From NCBI RefSeq assembly GCF_009497655.1, contig NZ_CP023317.1:1641501-1705500 (forward strand): 64,000 nucleotides of DNA, in the 5' to 3' direction. The stretch is from Priestia megaterium. GTDB lineage: Bacteria; Bacillota; Bacilli; Bacillales; Bacillaceae_H. The notes beneath the pieces are model-generated. The model was given only the letters and a program-made list of their open reading frames with translations. It made no database searches and had not been told where the DNA came from. Of the stretch, positions 51,377 to 59,987 are shown piece after piece. A program made the translations under genes and the position numbers. Numbering within the stretch: the stretch's first letter is position 1; every line of letters starts with the position of its first letter.

Positions 51377-51688
51377 TTAAAAAGCCTTTAGTACAATAAC
51401 ACCGGTAATAATAAGAGTAACGGAGATAATCTTTCTTTTGTTTTTTGATTCCTTAAATATATAAATACCTAACAGCGTTGTACTAGCAATCGTTAGCCCT
51501 GCCCATATAGCAAAAACAATACCCATTTCAAAATAGTGTGTCGTTAGAGAAATAAAATAAATACAGGCAATGAACAGCAAGAATGCGCCTATCGTGGGAA
51601 CAGTTTGTCTAAAGCCTTTAGATAGTTTTACACACATTTGCCCTGCAATGCCTAAAACTAAGCCAATCGTTAAAAATACGTATCCCAT
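51377..51688 (-). CDS. SMR-family transporter subunit lacking the essential Glu
   Basis: 103 residues, four helices, small multidrug resistance family. The usual helix-1 Glu (Glu14 of EmrE, proton and substrate site) is Gly13: the helix reads GLVLGIAGQMCVKLSKGF. I confirmed the GGC codon. The conserved Trp of helix 3 is kept (VFAIWAGLT). The stop of the partner gene overlaps its ATG (51688), so the two are translationally coupled and surely form a heterodimer. See the partner for the complementary change. Confidence 0.88.
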   Translation of the reverse strand: MGYVFLTIGLVLGIAGQMCVKLSKGFRQTVPTIGAFLLFIACIYFISLTTHYFEMGIVFAIWAGLTIASTTLLGIYIFKESKNKRKIISVTLIITGVIVLKAF

Positions 51689-52026
51689 TACGCTGCCCTT
51701 CTTTCTTTAGAACTTCCTTTAATGTTAAGAGAAACTGCACCAATTACGATAAGAGAAACTCCTAAGATTTTAGATAAGGAAATAGTTTCATCAAAAAAAA
51801 TAATACCTGTGACAACAACAAGTACGGTTGCTCCTCCTGCATATAAAGCACTTGCTACTCCTACTTCACCTTTGGCGTTAAGGACCATATAAGCAGCAAT
51901 CGAAGAACAATAAAATAGTATGGCTAAAACAGTCGGAACAAAGTTTGTGAATCCATTTGTAAGATTAAGAAAAAATACTGCGATTACCTCCAAGATGATG
52001 GCAAGAAACAATAGTAAATAAAACAA
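51688..52026 (-). CDS. SMR-family transporter subunit keeping the essential Glu
   Basis: 112 residues, four helices. Helix 1 keeps the Glu (LAIILEVIAVFF), but the conserved helix-3 Trp is replaced (ASALYAGGA, Trp to Tyr). A hydrophilic C-terminal tail (SSKERRAA) ends the protein. With the 51377 subunit it forms a paired SMR exporter of the YkkCD/EbrAB type. First gene of the pair, divergent from a LysR regulator whose operator-like array lies between. No guanidine riboswitch seen. Substrate unknown. Confidence 0.9.
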   Translation of the reverse strand: MFYLLLFLAIILEVIAVFFLNLTNGFTNFVPTVLAILFYCSSIAAYMVLNAKGEVGVASALYAGGATVLVVVTGIIFFDETISLSKILGVSLIVIGAVSLNIKGSSKERRAA

Positions 52027-52141
52027 TCAGATTTCCTCCTTTTAGTCACCTCATTTTAAGAACTTTACGTAATGGCTACTAAATAATTGCAGTAGCACTC
52101 GGATGTCATTATTTTATCTAGAGCTTGATATCTTGTAAAAT

Positions 52142-52173
52142 AATGATAAATGATTGTAGATATCATTATCATT
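52142..52173. promoter_or_regulatory. Tandem inverted half-sites in the SMR/LysR divergent region
   Basis: AATGATA (52142-52148), AATGATT (52149-52155), a 5-nt centre, then TATCATT (52161-52167) overlapping TATCATT (52167-52173). A doubled dyad of this kind fits LysR tetramer binding and control of both divergent promoters. Inference from position. Confidence 0.65.
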
Positions 52174-52214
52174 AATACCTAAATGAATGAACGTAAGTAG
52201 AAAGGAGGATGTTT

Positions 52215-53102
52215 ATGGAAGTAGAAGATATACGTATATTTATAGCTGTGGCAGAATACGGAAGTGTAAGTCTTGCTGCTGATAAGCTAGGTTACGTCCA
52301 ACCAAATGTAACAGCACGTATTCGATCTCTTGAACGAAAAATTGGACACCCATTGTTTCATCGTCACAGACGCGGAATGACATTAAATGTAGAAGGTCGA
52401 AAACTTTTAACGTACGGAGAACAAATGATGAGGCTAATGGATGAAATACAGAAAGCATTTCAAGATGAGCGTAACCTTGTTGGATCATTATGTATTGGAT
52501 TAGTTGAAACGGTAGTAGGCTTTCCTGAAATCATTTCTTCCTATCATAATAAGCACAAAAATGTGGATATTTCTCTAGTATCAGGAGTAAGTACACAATT
52601 AATAGAGAAAGTTCTTAAGTTCCAGCTAGACGGGGCATTTGTAGCAGAACCAGTAAATGTGTCAATGCTTGATCAAATTCCGGCTTTTGATGAAGAAATT
52701 GTACTTGTATGCAGTGCAAATGAAAAAGGGAAGAAGCAGATTCAGTCTGCCAGAGAGTTACTGCACCTACCATTCATTTTATTTAATGAAGGCTGCCAAT
52801 ATAGAGAAAGACTACAGCGATGGTTAAAAGACGAACAAATCGTATCGCCGAAAATTATGGAATTTGCTACACTTGAAACGATTATGGGGACAGTAGTTTC
52901 TGGTCTTGGTGTGACACTTATAGCCCGGTCATTAGCGGAGAGATATGAGAGGGAAGGGTTAGTACAGCTCTTTTCAATACCTGGGCCTTATAGAAACCTT
53001 AGGATTGTATATGTTCGTCGTTCCGACTCCTATCTAGGAGTAACTGAGCGTGAGTTTATAAAGACAATCAGCGAAGTAAGAGAAGGGAAAAAGCAGAAAT
53101 AA
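52215..53102 (+). CDS. LysR-family regulator, divergent from the SMR pair
   Basis: 295 residues, normal LysR length. The helix-turn-helix is at 1-60 (IFIAVAEYGSVSLAADKLGY, then QPNVTARIRSLE), and the effector domain has FNEGCQYRERLQRWL and VSGLGVTLIARSL. AAAGGAGG is 6 nt before ATG 52215; ATG 52209 overlaps the site. It probably controls the paired SMR exporter. Confidence 0.92.
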   Translation: MEVEDIRIFIAVAEYGSVSLAADKLGYVQPNVTARIRSLERKIGHPLFHRHRRGMTLNVEGRKLLTYGEQMMRLMDEIQKAFQDERNLVGSLCIGLVETVVGFPEIISSYHNKHKNVDISLVSGVSTQLIEKVLKFQLDGAFVAEPVNVSMLDQIPAFDEEIVLVCSANEKGKKQIQSARELLHLPFILFNEGCQYRERLQRWLKDEQIVSPKIMEFATLETIMGTVVSGLGVTLIARSLAERYEREGLVQLFSIPGPYRNLRIVYVRRSDSYLGVTEREFIKTISEVREGKKQK

Positions 53103-53217
53103 ACAGACGGTGTTTTCACAAAGAGCTTTTTTATGTAGCTTATGTTTAGTATGAATATACCAGGTATTAATTTGAGCAGTAAAAGTGAGCTTTAGCTGCA
53201 AATAAAAGGAGAAAAGC

Positions 53218-53736
53218 ATGAGAAAAGCAACTATATCAAAATTAGACAAATTAGTGGGCTTAAATGTAAGATGCGCGGGGAGAGCCTCAAATTTGTTTTG
53301 GCTAGGATTTGGAGAAAAAATTTTAGTAACCAGAAGGGGGAAAACGGAAGAGGTAGCTGAATACGCTTTACATATTCAATGTTCATGGCGTATTGTCAAA
53401 GGTAATAAAATTGTAGTAGCCTCACGGGATTTCTATTCTCCAAGAACAGGATTGGATGATGAAAATGAGTACTTTGAATGGGATGTCCAGGGAAATAATC
53501 GATTCGATGAACGAATTGAATCTTTTATAGAAGGTATAAACGAACACACGATTGTTGAAAGAGTTGACTCGGATGAAGTAGGAGGGCTAAAGATCTTTTT
53601 ATCTCAAGGTTATTTAGTGGAGGGATTTCCGGATACATCAGAAGACGATGAGTATAGTGAGTTCTGGAGACTTTTCAACCGAAAGGAAGACAGCCCTCAC
53701 TTTGTTGTCACAGGAAAAGGTATTGAAAACGAGTAA
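53218..53736 (+). CDS. Uncharacterised 172-residue soluble protein
   Basis: 172 residues, acidic, no membrane segment or signal. Segments such as GRASNLFWLGFGEKIL, then ALHIQCSWRIV and WRLFNRKEDSPHFVVTGKG look like a compact alpha/beta domain with a conserved aromatic pattern. Related hypothetical proteins occur in Bacillus; some stand-alone immunity proteins look similar, but I have no firm link. AAAAGGAG is upstream of ATG 53218. Its own terminator follows. Confidence 0.7.
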   Translation: MRKATISKLDKLVGLNVRCAGRASNLFWLGFGEKILVTRRGKTEEVAEYALHIQCSWRIVKGNKIVVASRDFYSPRTGLDDENEYFEWDVQGNNRFDERIESFIEGINEHTIVERVDSDEVGGLKIFLSQGYLVEGFPDTSEDDEYSEFWRLFNRKEDSPHFVVTGKGIENE

Positions 53737-53754
53737 TCGTATAATTAAAGAAAC

Positions 53755-53801
53755 GAAAAAAGCACAAACCCGTTGGAACCAAACGTTTTTGTGCTTTTTT
53801 C
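53755..53801 (+). terminator. Terminator
   Basis: GAAAAAAGCACAAA pairs with TTTGTGCTTTTTTC around a 19-nt loop. Confidence 0.88.
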
Positions 53802-53817
53802 TTATTTTATAGTTGAG

Positions 53818-53964
53818 TTACATATAATCATAAGCGGAATCATCAAAATAGAGCCAGTGATAATATTCAACCTGCGGATCTGTCATTTTTAAAACTTCTT
53901 CTTCATTGAATTTTTTATACTCAACTAATTTCTGCACTTTAGAATTTCTTTCCACTTGGCTCAT
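53818..53964 (-). CDS. 48-residue protein, possibly BH0509-like
   Basis: ATG 53964 follows AAGGAGG by 8 nt. The sequence MSQVERNSKVQKLVEYKKFN, then EEEVLKMTDPQVEYYHWLYF is mostly helical and charged. The L-x-K-M-T-D-x-x-V/L-E-x-x-Y pattern resembles the short BH0509-type proteins of Bacillus; this is tentative. Function unknown. No other gene in the 53737-54318 stretch, apart from terminators. Confidence 0.65.
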   Translation of the reverse strand: MSQVERNSKVQKLVEYKKFNEEEVLKMTDPQVEYYHWLYFDDSAYDYM

Positions 53965-54252
53965 TTTAAATCCTCCTTATAGTTTGAAAAGTAACAATGT
54001 ATTTAAATTTAGAAAGCGTTTTCTTTTTTCTTATTTTTATTATATATCTCAATATGAGATTAAAACAATATCAATTATAGATGATTTTTCAAAAAACAAT
54101 ATAGAAATGGTATTATGGCGTCGGATTGGGACAACAAGGCTTCTGCAATCGAAATTAAATAATAGGTGATTGCCAACGGCCAGGTTAAAAATTTTTGTTC
54201 GTATCGTTGCTTAATTCCTAAAAAAACATTATGATAACTAGCTCTATAAACT

Positions 54253-54290
54253 AAAAATAAAGCTAGCTGGGTTAAGCTAGCTTTATTTTT
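54253..54290. terminator. Terminator hairpin
   Basis: AAAAATAAAGCTAGCT pairs with AGCTAGCTTTATTTTT (perfect 16-bp arms, 6-nt loop). It probably ends the minus-strand 54319 gene, or something lost on the plus strand. Confidence 0.88.
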
Positions 54291-54318
54291 TTATGTTGTT
54301 TTGCAGAGTGATAAATTT

Positions 54319-54510
54319 TCAACTGTCGTTCACTTTGGTATAAAAACTCTTTATCAATTTCATCATGTTACGCCCCGAGGTTTTTGACATTTGATGATGA
54401 TCTTCATCATCACGTGTACTCAGGTACCAGCTTCCCTTGTCATCTTCATTTAATCTATATACCTTATTGGTTCTACTATCTGTATAAAAGTTTCCATCCT
54501 TCAGCCTCAA
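54319..54510 (-). CDS. Small hydrophilic protein, unknown function
   Basis: 63 residues: MRLKDGNFYTDSRTNKVYRL, then a charged middle EDDKGSWYLSTRDDEDHH and a basic helix (SGRNMMKLIKSFYTKV). TTG start 54510 is 7-8 nt after GAGGGG. Looks like a small cytosolic beta-hairpin protein. No family recognised. Confidence 0.6.
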   Translation of the reverse strand: MRLKDGNFYTDSRTNKVYRLNEDDKGSWYLSTRDDEDHHQMSKTSGRNMMKLIKSFYTKVNDS

Positions 54511-54658
54511 ATAATCGCCCCTCTACCAAGTGTCTATCCTGTATTATGCCCAAGATATCAATTTTATGAAAAATTTTATATACACAAAAACAGCAGGTTT
54601 CTTAATACGCTTATTATTTTGTATGTAATTTACACAGGTGCAAAAAAGGATAAGGGCT

Positions 54659-54832
54659 ATGAGTGAGAAAATATTTAGTAATGGAGAAATAGTAACTATA
54701 AGAGTATCGAATGAATCAGTAACAATCTTAAAAAATCATTATGTAAAAAACATGAAAAGATACTCTTATACAGTCGACAAATATCCAAGTACCTTTTTCT
54801 TTGAAGAAGAATTAAAAAAACACGAACTATAA
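54659..54832 (+). CDS. 57-residue protein, unknown function
   Basis: MSEKIFSNGEIVTIRVSNES then VTILKNHYVKNMKRYSYTVD, ending FFFEEELKKHEL. It alternates like a small beta sheet with a helical end. AAGGA stands 12 nt before ATG 54659. GTG 54638 is in frame without a site. A strong terminator follows. No family recognised. Confidence 0.55.
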   Translation: MSEKIFSNGEIVTIRVSNESVTILKNHYVKNMKRYSYTVDKYPSTFFFEEELKKHEL

Positions 54833-54872
54833 TTATTGATAAATAAGTTTTGATATAAAAATCTTTTTAAAT

Positions 54873-54905
54873 AAAAACAGACTCTGAAAATAGAGTCTGC
54901 TTTTT
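54873..54905. terminator. Shared terminator before cspD
   Basis: AAAAACAGACTCT pairs with AGAGTCTGCTTTTT; convergent genes on both sides can use it. Confidence 0.9.
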
Positions 54906-54915
54906 AGTATGGTTT

Positions 54916-55116
54916 TTATGCTTTATTTACGTTTGTCGCTTGTGGTCCGCGTTGCCCCTGTTCGATATCAAAAGTCACTTCTTGACCTTCATCCAAGGAT
55001 TTAAAGCCTTCACCTTGAATAGCTGAGAAGTGAACAAATACATCTTCTCCACCTTCACGCTCGATAAATCCAAAACCTTTGTCAGCATTAAACCATTTCA
55101 CTTTACCGTGTTCCAT
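54916..55116 (-). CDS. cspD: Cold-shock protein, CspD type
   Basis: 66 residues, a single cold-shock (S1-like OB) domain. RNP1 is KGFGFI (13-18) and RNP2 is VFVHF (26-30). It binds single-stranded RNA and DNA and acts as an RNA chaperone. The sequence is close to Bacillus CspD/CspB; choosing D among paralogues rests on [16 protein letters not shown] and is less certain than the family. AGGAGGC is upstream of ATG 55116. Confidence 0.95.
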   Translation of the reverse strand: MEHGKVKWFNADKGFGFIEREGGEDVFVHFSAIQGEGFKSLDEGQEVTFDIEQGQRGPQATNVNKA

Positions 55117-55866
55117 TTTTTGTTGCCTCCTAGAATGTAGAAAATAAACCAGATTATCATTAAATCTAGCTTATTTATTATATTATCCCAATAGAGACAT
55201 CTTAAACTTAAATTAATGTGATCTTTCTAACTTTCTTTATCAATACTCACTTCACTAAAAAGGTGATTGGGGTATGACGATCTACATCATAATGAGGTTC
55301 ATATGCAAAAACCTCAAAATATTTATAAGTGATCTTCTAAACATCGAAATGATAGAAGTCAAAGATCAACCAATGCCCACATACTCATTATGGGCATTTT
55401 ATTCATAAATATGAACTAAATTAGATGAGAGAGCACACGGGGACCCGTCTGCCCAAAAGAAAGGGAAGTTCACTCAAAATCTTTTTGAATAGTGGTGTAA
55501 AAATAGATTCTATTAGATAAGAATTTATGTACCTTTTCATATAAATCCAACCTTCGCATGAAGCATCCTTAAACTTGTTTACAAATAAAAAATGACGCCG
55601 TTGGAGGCGCCATTTTTTATAGAATAGAGAAGGACACACCCTATGCACGGGCGGTACTCTTAACACATCGTCTTGATTTGATAATACCCAGTGTTTAAGT
55701 TTAATAAACCTTTTTTTGGTATGACGATTTATGCAGAATATCTACATGTACCTTTTTAGTGAACATAAGGTCTCCTAGAGGCATCAATCAAAAGAGTTCT
55801 TACAGGTGCAGTTTCTTATGAAGGAATTTCAAATAATTTCTAGCATTCTATTGGAGATTATTAAGA
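55117..55866. other. 750-bp gap with two stand-alone terminators
   Basis: No supported gene. Hairpins at 55372-55398 (AATGCCCA / TGGGCATT then TTA) and 55587-55618 (AAAAAATGACGCC / GGCGCCATTTTTT, one mismatch) look like terminators without an obvious gene. A minus-strand frame 55421-55666 lacks a convincing ribosome site. The region may encode small RNAs or be decayed. Confidence 0.5.
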
Positions 55867-56511
55867 TTATTTATTGAATTTCTCTGGAAACTGTTTCACA
55901 ACTCCCGCAGATATAGTATCTGCCATTAAGACGATATGTGAGATTCCTTCATCAATTGCAACGATTCTTGCTTCCCAATCTTTTTCTAAGCTTGCAGATA
56001 AATCATTTGTCACCAATTTTAGATGCATATACAGTAATTTCTTTAAGTCTTCATTTTTTAAATAAGGGTTAGCCTGGCTAAGGAACGCTGCTATATCATC
56101 AGCATTTCGATACCATTCTTTGTTTAATTGATTCACCAAGGCTTTCTTTCCCGTTTTAGCTGCATCTACAATTTTGCCAGCAATCACAATATGTTCCTTA
56201 AGCAAAGCCGTAAGTTTGTTCCCAGCTTTTTCTCCGTATATCGGCTTCACAGCATTCCCGATATCTTCCTGATTTTTTAATAACCTTGCCAACACCTGTT
56301 TTTGGTCTTCTGATCCTGCTGTTGTTGCACTTGTAATATAATTACTTGTCCACAATACATGATCCATCCAAAGTCTTCTGAATTCATTTTCAAACGTTAC
56401 CTGAGATTGACTAACACGATGTTCTGGTGCTTCAGCACGAGCACTACTTGGTTCAACCAGCATGTTTAGCGAAAATAACACAATAAATCCTACCCATAAT
56501 AATCTTTTCAT
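55867..56511 (-). CDS. Secreted all-helical protein, unknown function
   Basis: 214 residues. A signal peptide (1-27, cleavage near SARAEA) is followed by a helical domain made of two similar halves: FRRLWMDHVLWTSNYITSAT, LLKEHIVIAGKIVDAAKTG, then KEWYRNADDIAAFLSQANPY and LLYMHLKLVTNDLSASLEKD. His/Asp placement repeats between halves. Homologues occur in Bacillus without a known role. GGAAGGAG is 8 nt before ATG 56511. Confidence 0.75.
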   Translation of the reverse strand: MKRLLWVGFIVLFSLNMLVEPSSARAEAPEHRVSQSQVTFENEFRRLWMDHVLWTSNYITSATTAGSEDQKQVLARLLKNQEDIGNAVKPIYGEKAGNKLTALLKEHIVIAGKIVDAAKTGKKALVNQLNKEWYRNADDIAAFLSQANPYLKNEDLKKLLYMHLKLVTNDLSASLEKDWEARIVAIDEGISHIVLMADTISAGVVKQFPEKFNK

Positions 56512-56866
56512 AAAAGCCGCTCCTTCCAATTTATACGAGTATTCGGCTTATTATTTGTATATGGGATTTTTTACATTCCTTAAAATGTTACTTTCTCATA
56601 ATAATTCTTTATAGAGTATTGTCACACTCCCAATCAGTTCACACGGATGAAAGGTTGACTCATCCAATTATTTATACATTATCTAAAAAATGTATTTAAC
56701 ATAAGAACCTAATGGTAACACTATAAACAATAGTTAGTGAGTATGATTTCATTCCATACATTTAGGGTTTCGGTTAGTTAAAACGAGAAAAGACGAGATA
56801 AGAATTAATGAGCTATTTCTTTCACATAAGCTTGTCAGAATACTATCTAAAGAGAGGTCGAACAAT

Positions 56867-58462
56867 ATGAAAGTGACGGATACACTTGTTCAATGTTTAG
56901 AAAATGAGGGAGTTGAATATATTTTCGGAATACCTGGTAAAGAGACGTTGGATTTTATTGATTCTTTATCCAACTCTAAACAGATTCAATTCGTGAATGT
57001 GCGGCATGAACAAGGAGCTGCTTTCATGGCAGATGTATACGGAAGGTTAACAAACAAAGTAGGGGTATGTTTATCAACATTAGGACCAGGAGCTACTAAT
57101 TTATTGACAGGTATATCTAGTGCAAAGCTAGACCACTCTCCTGTTGTAGCATTAACGGGACAGGCTGTTTTGGGGAGACAGCATAAAGAGTCACATCAAT
57201 ATATGGACATTATTAAAATGGTAGAACCAGCAACGAAGTGGCGTGTTCAAATAAAAGATGCACAAACGCTTCCTGAGATTATTCGAAAAGCATTTAAAAT
57301 TGCACAAATGGAAAAGCCAGGACCCATAGTAGTAGAATTGCCAGAAGACTTAGCAACTCAAATCGTTCCCATCAAACCTATTTCACCTACATCTATACCC
57401 GTAAGTATACCTATCATGGAGTCAATTCAGGCTGCCAATACTCTTATTAGGCAGTATGAGAGACCTTTTGTTATTATCGGTAACGGCGTTGTTAGACAGG
57501 AAGCCGTGGATGAGCTTCAACTATTTATTGAACGTCTTCAATCACCGGTTACCCATAGTTATATGGCTAAAGGTGTGTTATCAAAAGATCATCCACAAAA
57601 TTTCTTTACGTTTGGATTTAATGAGAAAGATGAAGTGCTCGCAGGCTTAAAGGAAGCTGATCTGCTTATTGTAATTGGGTTTGATTTTGTCGAAAAGTTA
57701 CCCAAAGAATGGAACACGGAAAAAACACCAATTTTACATATAGATACCTTACCAGCAGAAATAGATGAATATTATCCTGTAGAAGTCGAATTGGTTGGAG
57801 ATATAAAGCAGACTTTACGGGTATTCAATCAGCTGGATATTCCTTCTAAACCGTGGATTCCTTCTGGTAATCTCCAGAAACAAATTAAGCAATCCTATCA
57901 TATTGAAGAGAAAAAGATAGACAGCAATTTACTTCATTTGACAATCGAGAATATCTTGCATAGTATCGACAAGCTCTCTTCAGAGGAAACAATTGTGATT
58001 TCAGATGTGGGAGCTCATAAAGTATCTATAGCTCGAACTTATCAACCCAAAAACGCTAACAAGTTCATTATATCAAATGGTCTAGCTTCCATGGGTATTG
58101 CTTTACCAGGCTCAATTGGAGCTAAACTAGCCTGCCCTAATGATTCAGTTATTTGTATTACTGGAGATGGAGGAGCTTTAATGAATTTTGCAGAAATAGA
58201 GACGGCAAAGCGCTTAGGGCTTTCATTCATTATTATTGTCTTAAACGACTCTACATTAAAAATAGAGCAGGAAATGATGAACAAAAAGTTTGGTAAGAGC
58301 TATGGAGTAACTTTTACAAACCCAAATTTTGTCCAATTGGCAACTAGCTTTGGAATTAAAGGAGAACGGGCAAATAGTTTAGTCGAATTTGAAAATATAA
58401 TAAAAAGAGCCTTAAAAAATTCAGATGAGATTGTCCTAATTGACGTTCTTTTAAAAAGCTGA
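56867..58462 (+). CDS. ThDP-dependent acetolactate-synthase-like enzyme
   Basis: 531 residues, three-domain ThDP enzyme. Activating Glu48 is in VRHEQGAAFMADVYGRL. The central domain follows (about 185-320), and the ThDP-Mg motif starts ITGDGGALMNFAEIETAKRL and ends VLND. Closest to acetolactate synthases (AlsS/IlvB type), which condense two pyruvates. The residues LGRQHKESHQYMD fit that group. There is no small-subunit gene or alsD next to it, so catabolic acetolactate formation is the more likely role, but other 2-oxoacid substrates are possible. GAGAGG precedes ATG 56867. Monocistronic. Confidence 0.88.
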   Translation: MKVTDTLVQCLENEGVEYIFGIPGKETLDFIDSLSNSKQIQFVNVRHEQGAAFMADVYGRLTNKVGVCLSTLGPGATNLLTGISSAKLDHSPVVALTGQAVLGRQHKESHQYMDIIKMVEPATKWRVQIKDAQTLPEIIRKAFKIAQMEKPGPIVVELPEDLATQIVPIKPISPTSIPVSIPIMESIQAANTLIRQYERPFVIIGNGVVRQEAVDELQLFIERLQSPVTHSYMAKGVLSKDHPQNFFTFGFNEKDEVLAGLKEADLLIVIGFDFVEKLPKEWNTEKTPILHIDTLPAEIDEYYPVEVELVGDIKQTLRVFNQLDIPSKPWIPSGNLQKQIKQSYHIEEKKIDSNLLHLTIENILHSIDKLSSEETIVISDVGAHKVSIARTYQPKNANKFIISNGLASMGIALPGSIGAKLACPNDSVICITGDGGALMNFAEIETAKRLGLSFIIIVLNDSTLKIEQEMMNKKFGKSYGVTFTNPNFVQLATSFGIKGERANSLVEFENIIKRALKNSDEIVLIDVLLKS

Positions 58463-58522
58463 TTGCGATTTCTCCATTATCTTAACGAGTTATCTCTGTT
58501 AAGAGATTAATCTGTAGATTCA

Positions 58523-58924
58523 CTAGGAAATAAATGTTTTTAATTTTTTAAAATAAGCTAGGCTCATTTCAACCCAAATCCAACTATAAAGAAAAGTAAA
58601 TACAAAAATTAAACCAGTAGTAGAAAGAGAAAAATTATTGGGAATCGCAGGACCTAGTACTGGGAATTTGAAACCGTACAATAAGGTAATAATCCCAACA
58701 GTTAATAGAGTGGCGCCACTTATAACAATGTACAATCTCTTGTTAAAAATGTAAAAAGCGGCGCCTATGCCCATTCCCAATATTCCGGTTGTAAAAGGAA
58801 AAATAATAAGTTCACTTGGCTGGATAATCAGAAGAAGCAGATTTGTTAGTGTATAGGTAAGAAACCCTAGAGGAAGCGAAAGTATAAAACAAAAAAGAAT
58901 GGGTGCGGTAGATAATGGACTAAT
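58523..58924 (-). CDS. Four-helix membrane protein, start uncertain (ATT or 5'-truncated)
   Basis: By hand the minus-strand frame runs from an upstream stop near 58953 to TGA/TAA at 58523 and reads as a smooth membrane protein: SPLSTAPILFCFILSLPLGF, then LLLLIIQPSELIIFPFTTG, GMGIGAAFYIFNKRLYIVIS and so on. No ATG, GTG or TTG occurs before TTG 58786, which is inside the protein. ATT 58924 has only AGGA upstream at 6-7 nt. Either an unusual start is used or the 5' end was lost. About 133 residues as listed. No family recognised. Confidence 0.5.
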   Translation of the reverse strand: MSPLSTAPILFCFILSLPLGFLTYTLTNLLLLIIQPSELIIFPFTTGILGMGIGAAFYIFNKRLYIVISGATLLTVGIITLLYGFKFPVLGPAIPNNFSLSTTGLIFVFTFLYSWIWVEMSLAYFKKLKTFIS

Positions 58925-59086
58925 GAAAATTCCTATAAAAAGTAATAAATATTAATTTGAAATATATACTAAATGAAGAAAAGGCACAGGCAAGTATAGA
59001 ATAAAAACAGCATGTATATCCACATTATGAAAAAACGTATCCTTAATGCGCGATGAACATTGTTTAATTAAAAGGAGGAGTTTTAT

Positions 59087-59248
59087 ATGAGTGATAATCA
59101 ATCAAATGATTTAGAACAGGTATCAGAGGAATTAGCTGATCTTGAGAAAGAGTTTGCAACAAAGCCTTCTGATCCTTATCCCCATGAGTATTATACTGGA
59201 GACACTTCTATAGTTTCTAATGCTGTGCCAGGAAACGATAAAGAATAA
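59087..59248 (+). CDS. 53-residue acidic protein, unknown function
   Basis: ATG 59087 follows AAAGGAGGAG closely. The product (MSDNQSNDLEQVSEELADLE, then KEFATKPSDPYPHEYYTGDT) is acidic, with a short helix followed by a Pro/Tyr-rich disordered tail. It has a clean terminator. Short acidic proteins of this type are common in spore formers. Function unknown. Confidence 0.7.
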   Translation: MSDNQSNDLEQVSEELADLEKEFATKPSDPYPHEYYTGDTSIVSNAVPGNDKE

Positions 59249-59286
59249 AAATTTCCCCTTATCTATTAATAGATAAGGAGAAATTT
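59249..59286 (+). terminator. Terminator of the 59087 gene
   Basis: AAATTTCCCCTTATCT / AGATAAGGAGAAATTT, perfect 16-bp arms with one mismatch in the middle. Confidence 0.85.
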
Positions 59287-59491
59287 AGAGCATATAAGCT
59301 TAAGCACTGTATTTTTCCAGAACCAAAATACATCTCATAAAAAGACAGTTATATTTCATTTATTATTTTAAATTAAAAGTAATCGCTTTCATTTTTGCTT
59401 TCCCGAAATCATTTGATAGGTTATAATAAATATCTACAAAAATATTAAATGATATGTAAGTAACAAGCAATTACACCCTTAATATTTAACT

Positions 59492-59535
59492 AAACAGAAA
59501 AACTCCCTTAAGGTATTAGGGGAGTTTTTCTGTTT
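59492..59535. terminator. Second terminator in the 59249-59582 gap
   Basis: AAACAGAAAAACTCCC pairs with GGGAGTTTTTCTGTTT, then TT. It most likely ends the convergent minus-strand 59583 gene; 59287-59491 shows nothing else. Confidence 0.88.
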
Positions 59536-59582
59536 TTATGTATACTATATAAGGGTAATTTCACCATAATAATAGGGCAAAC

Positions 59583-59987
59583 TCATTTTTCAATTCTAAC
59601 TAATGTTTTTTCTGGCATGTCAATGTCGTCGATGTCAAAGTAATGGATGTTTAACGTTAATTTCCTCTCTGGTTCTTCAGCTTCTTCTCCTACCCAACAA
59701 CTATACAATTCAAAAAAGTCTCCTGACTTAAGATAGCGGTCCATCAATTTGCATAGTGCAATTAGTTTCTCTTTTGATTCTTTGCGCCTGCTCTTATTCA
59801 TATATTCCGTAATCTCAATTCCCCAGTCACTTGCAACTTCATAAACATAAAGGGTAGTAAATTGGTGTTTCTTTATGTTCAATCGATTTCTTTCATCTGA
59901 AAAGCAATTCCCAATAGTAACTAAATTATCTAATTCCTTATTAATAGGTAATTCTACGTTCGAACCTATATAAGTAGCTAAACTCAT
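59583..59987 (-). CDS. Uncharacterised 134-residue soluble protein
   Basis: 134 residues, no membrane segment. MSLATYIGSNVELPINKELD, a mid helix NKSRRKESKEKLIALCKLMD, then FELYSCWVGEEAEEPERKL and a final beta-like NIHYFDIDDIDM. Two cysteines are not paired in a known motif. CGGAGTG is upstream of ATG 59987. Homologues exist in Bacillus as hypothetical proteins; no function known. Confidence 0.7.
   Translation of the reverse strand: MSLATYIGSNVELPINKELDNLVTIGNCFSDERNRLNIKKHQFTTLYVYEVASDWGIEITEYMNKSRRKESKEKLIALCKLMDRYLKSGDFFELYSCWVGEEAEEPERKLTLNIHYFDIDDIDMPEKTLVRIEK

Noticed and set aside
52027-52208. Guanidine-I (ykkC) riboswitch ahead of the SMR pair
   Set aside because: No conserved ykkC core; the interval is only about 180 bp and is better explained by a LysR operator.
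53906-54169. 87-codon plus-strand frame after the 53.2-kb gene
   Set aside because: It lies antisense to the well-supported 48-residue gene at its start and has no ribosome site.
55421-55666. 81-codon minus-strand frame in the cspD-downstream gap
   Set aside because: No start site at its beginning; crosses a terminator hairpin; composition not protein-like in the first half.
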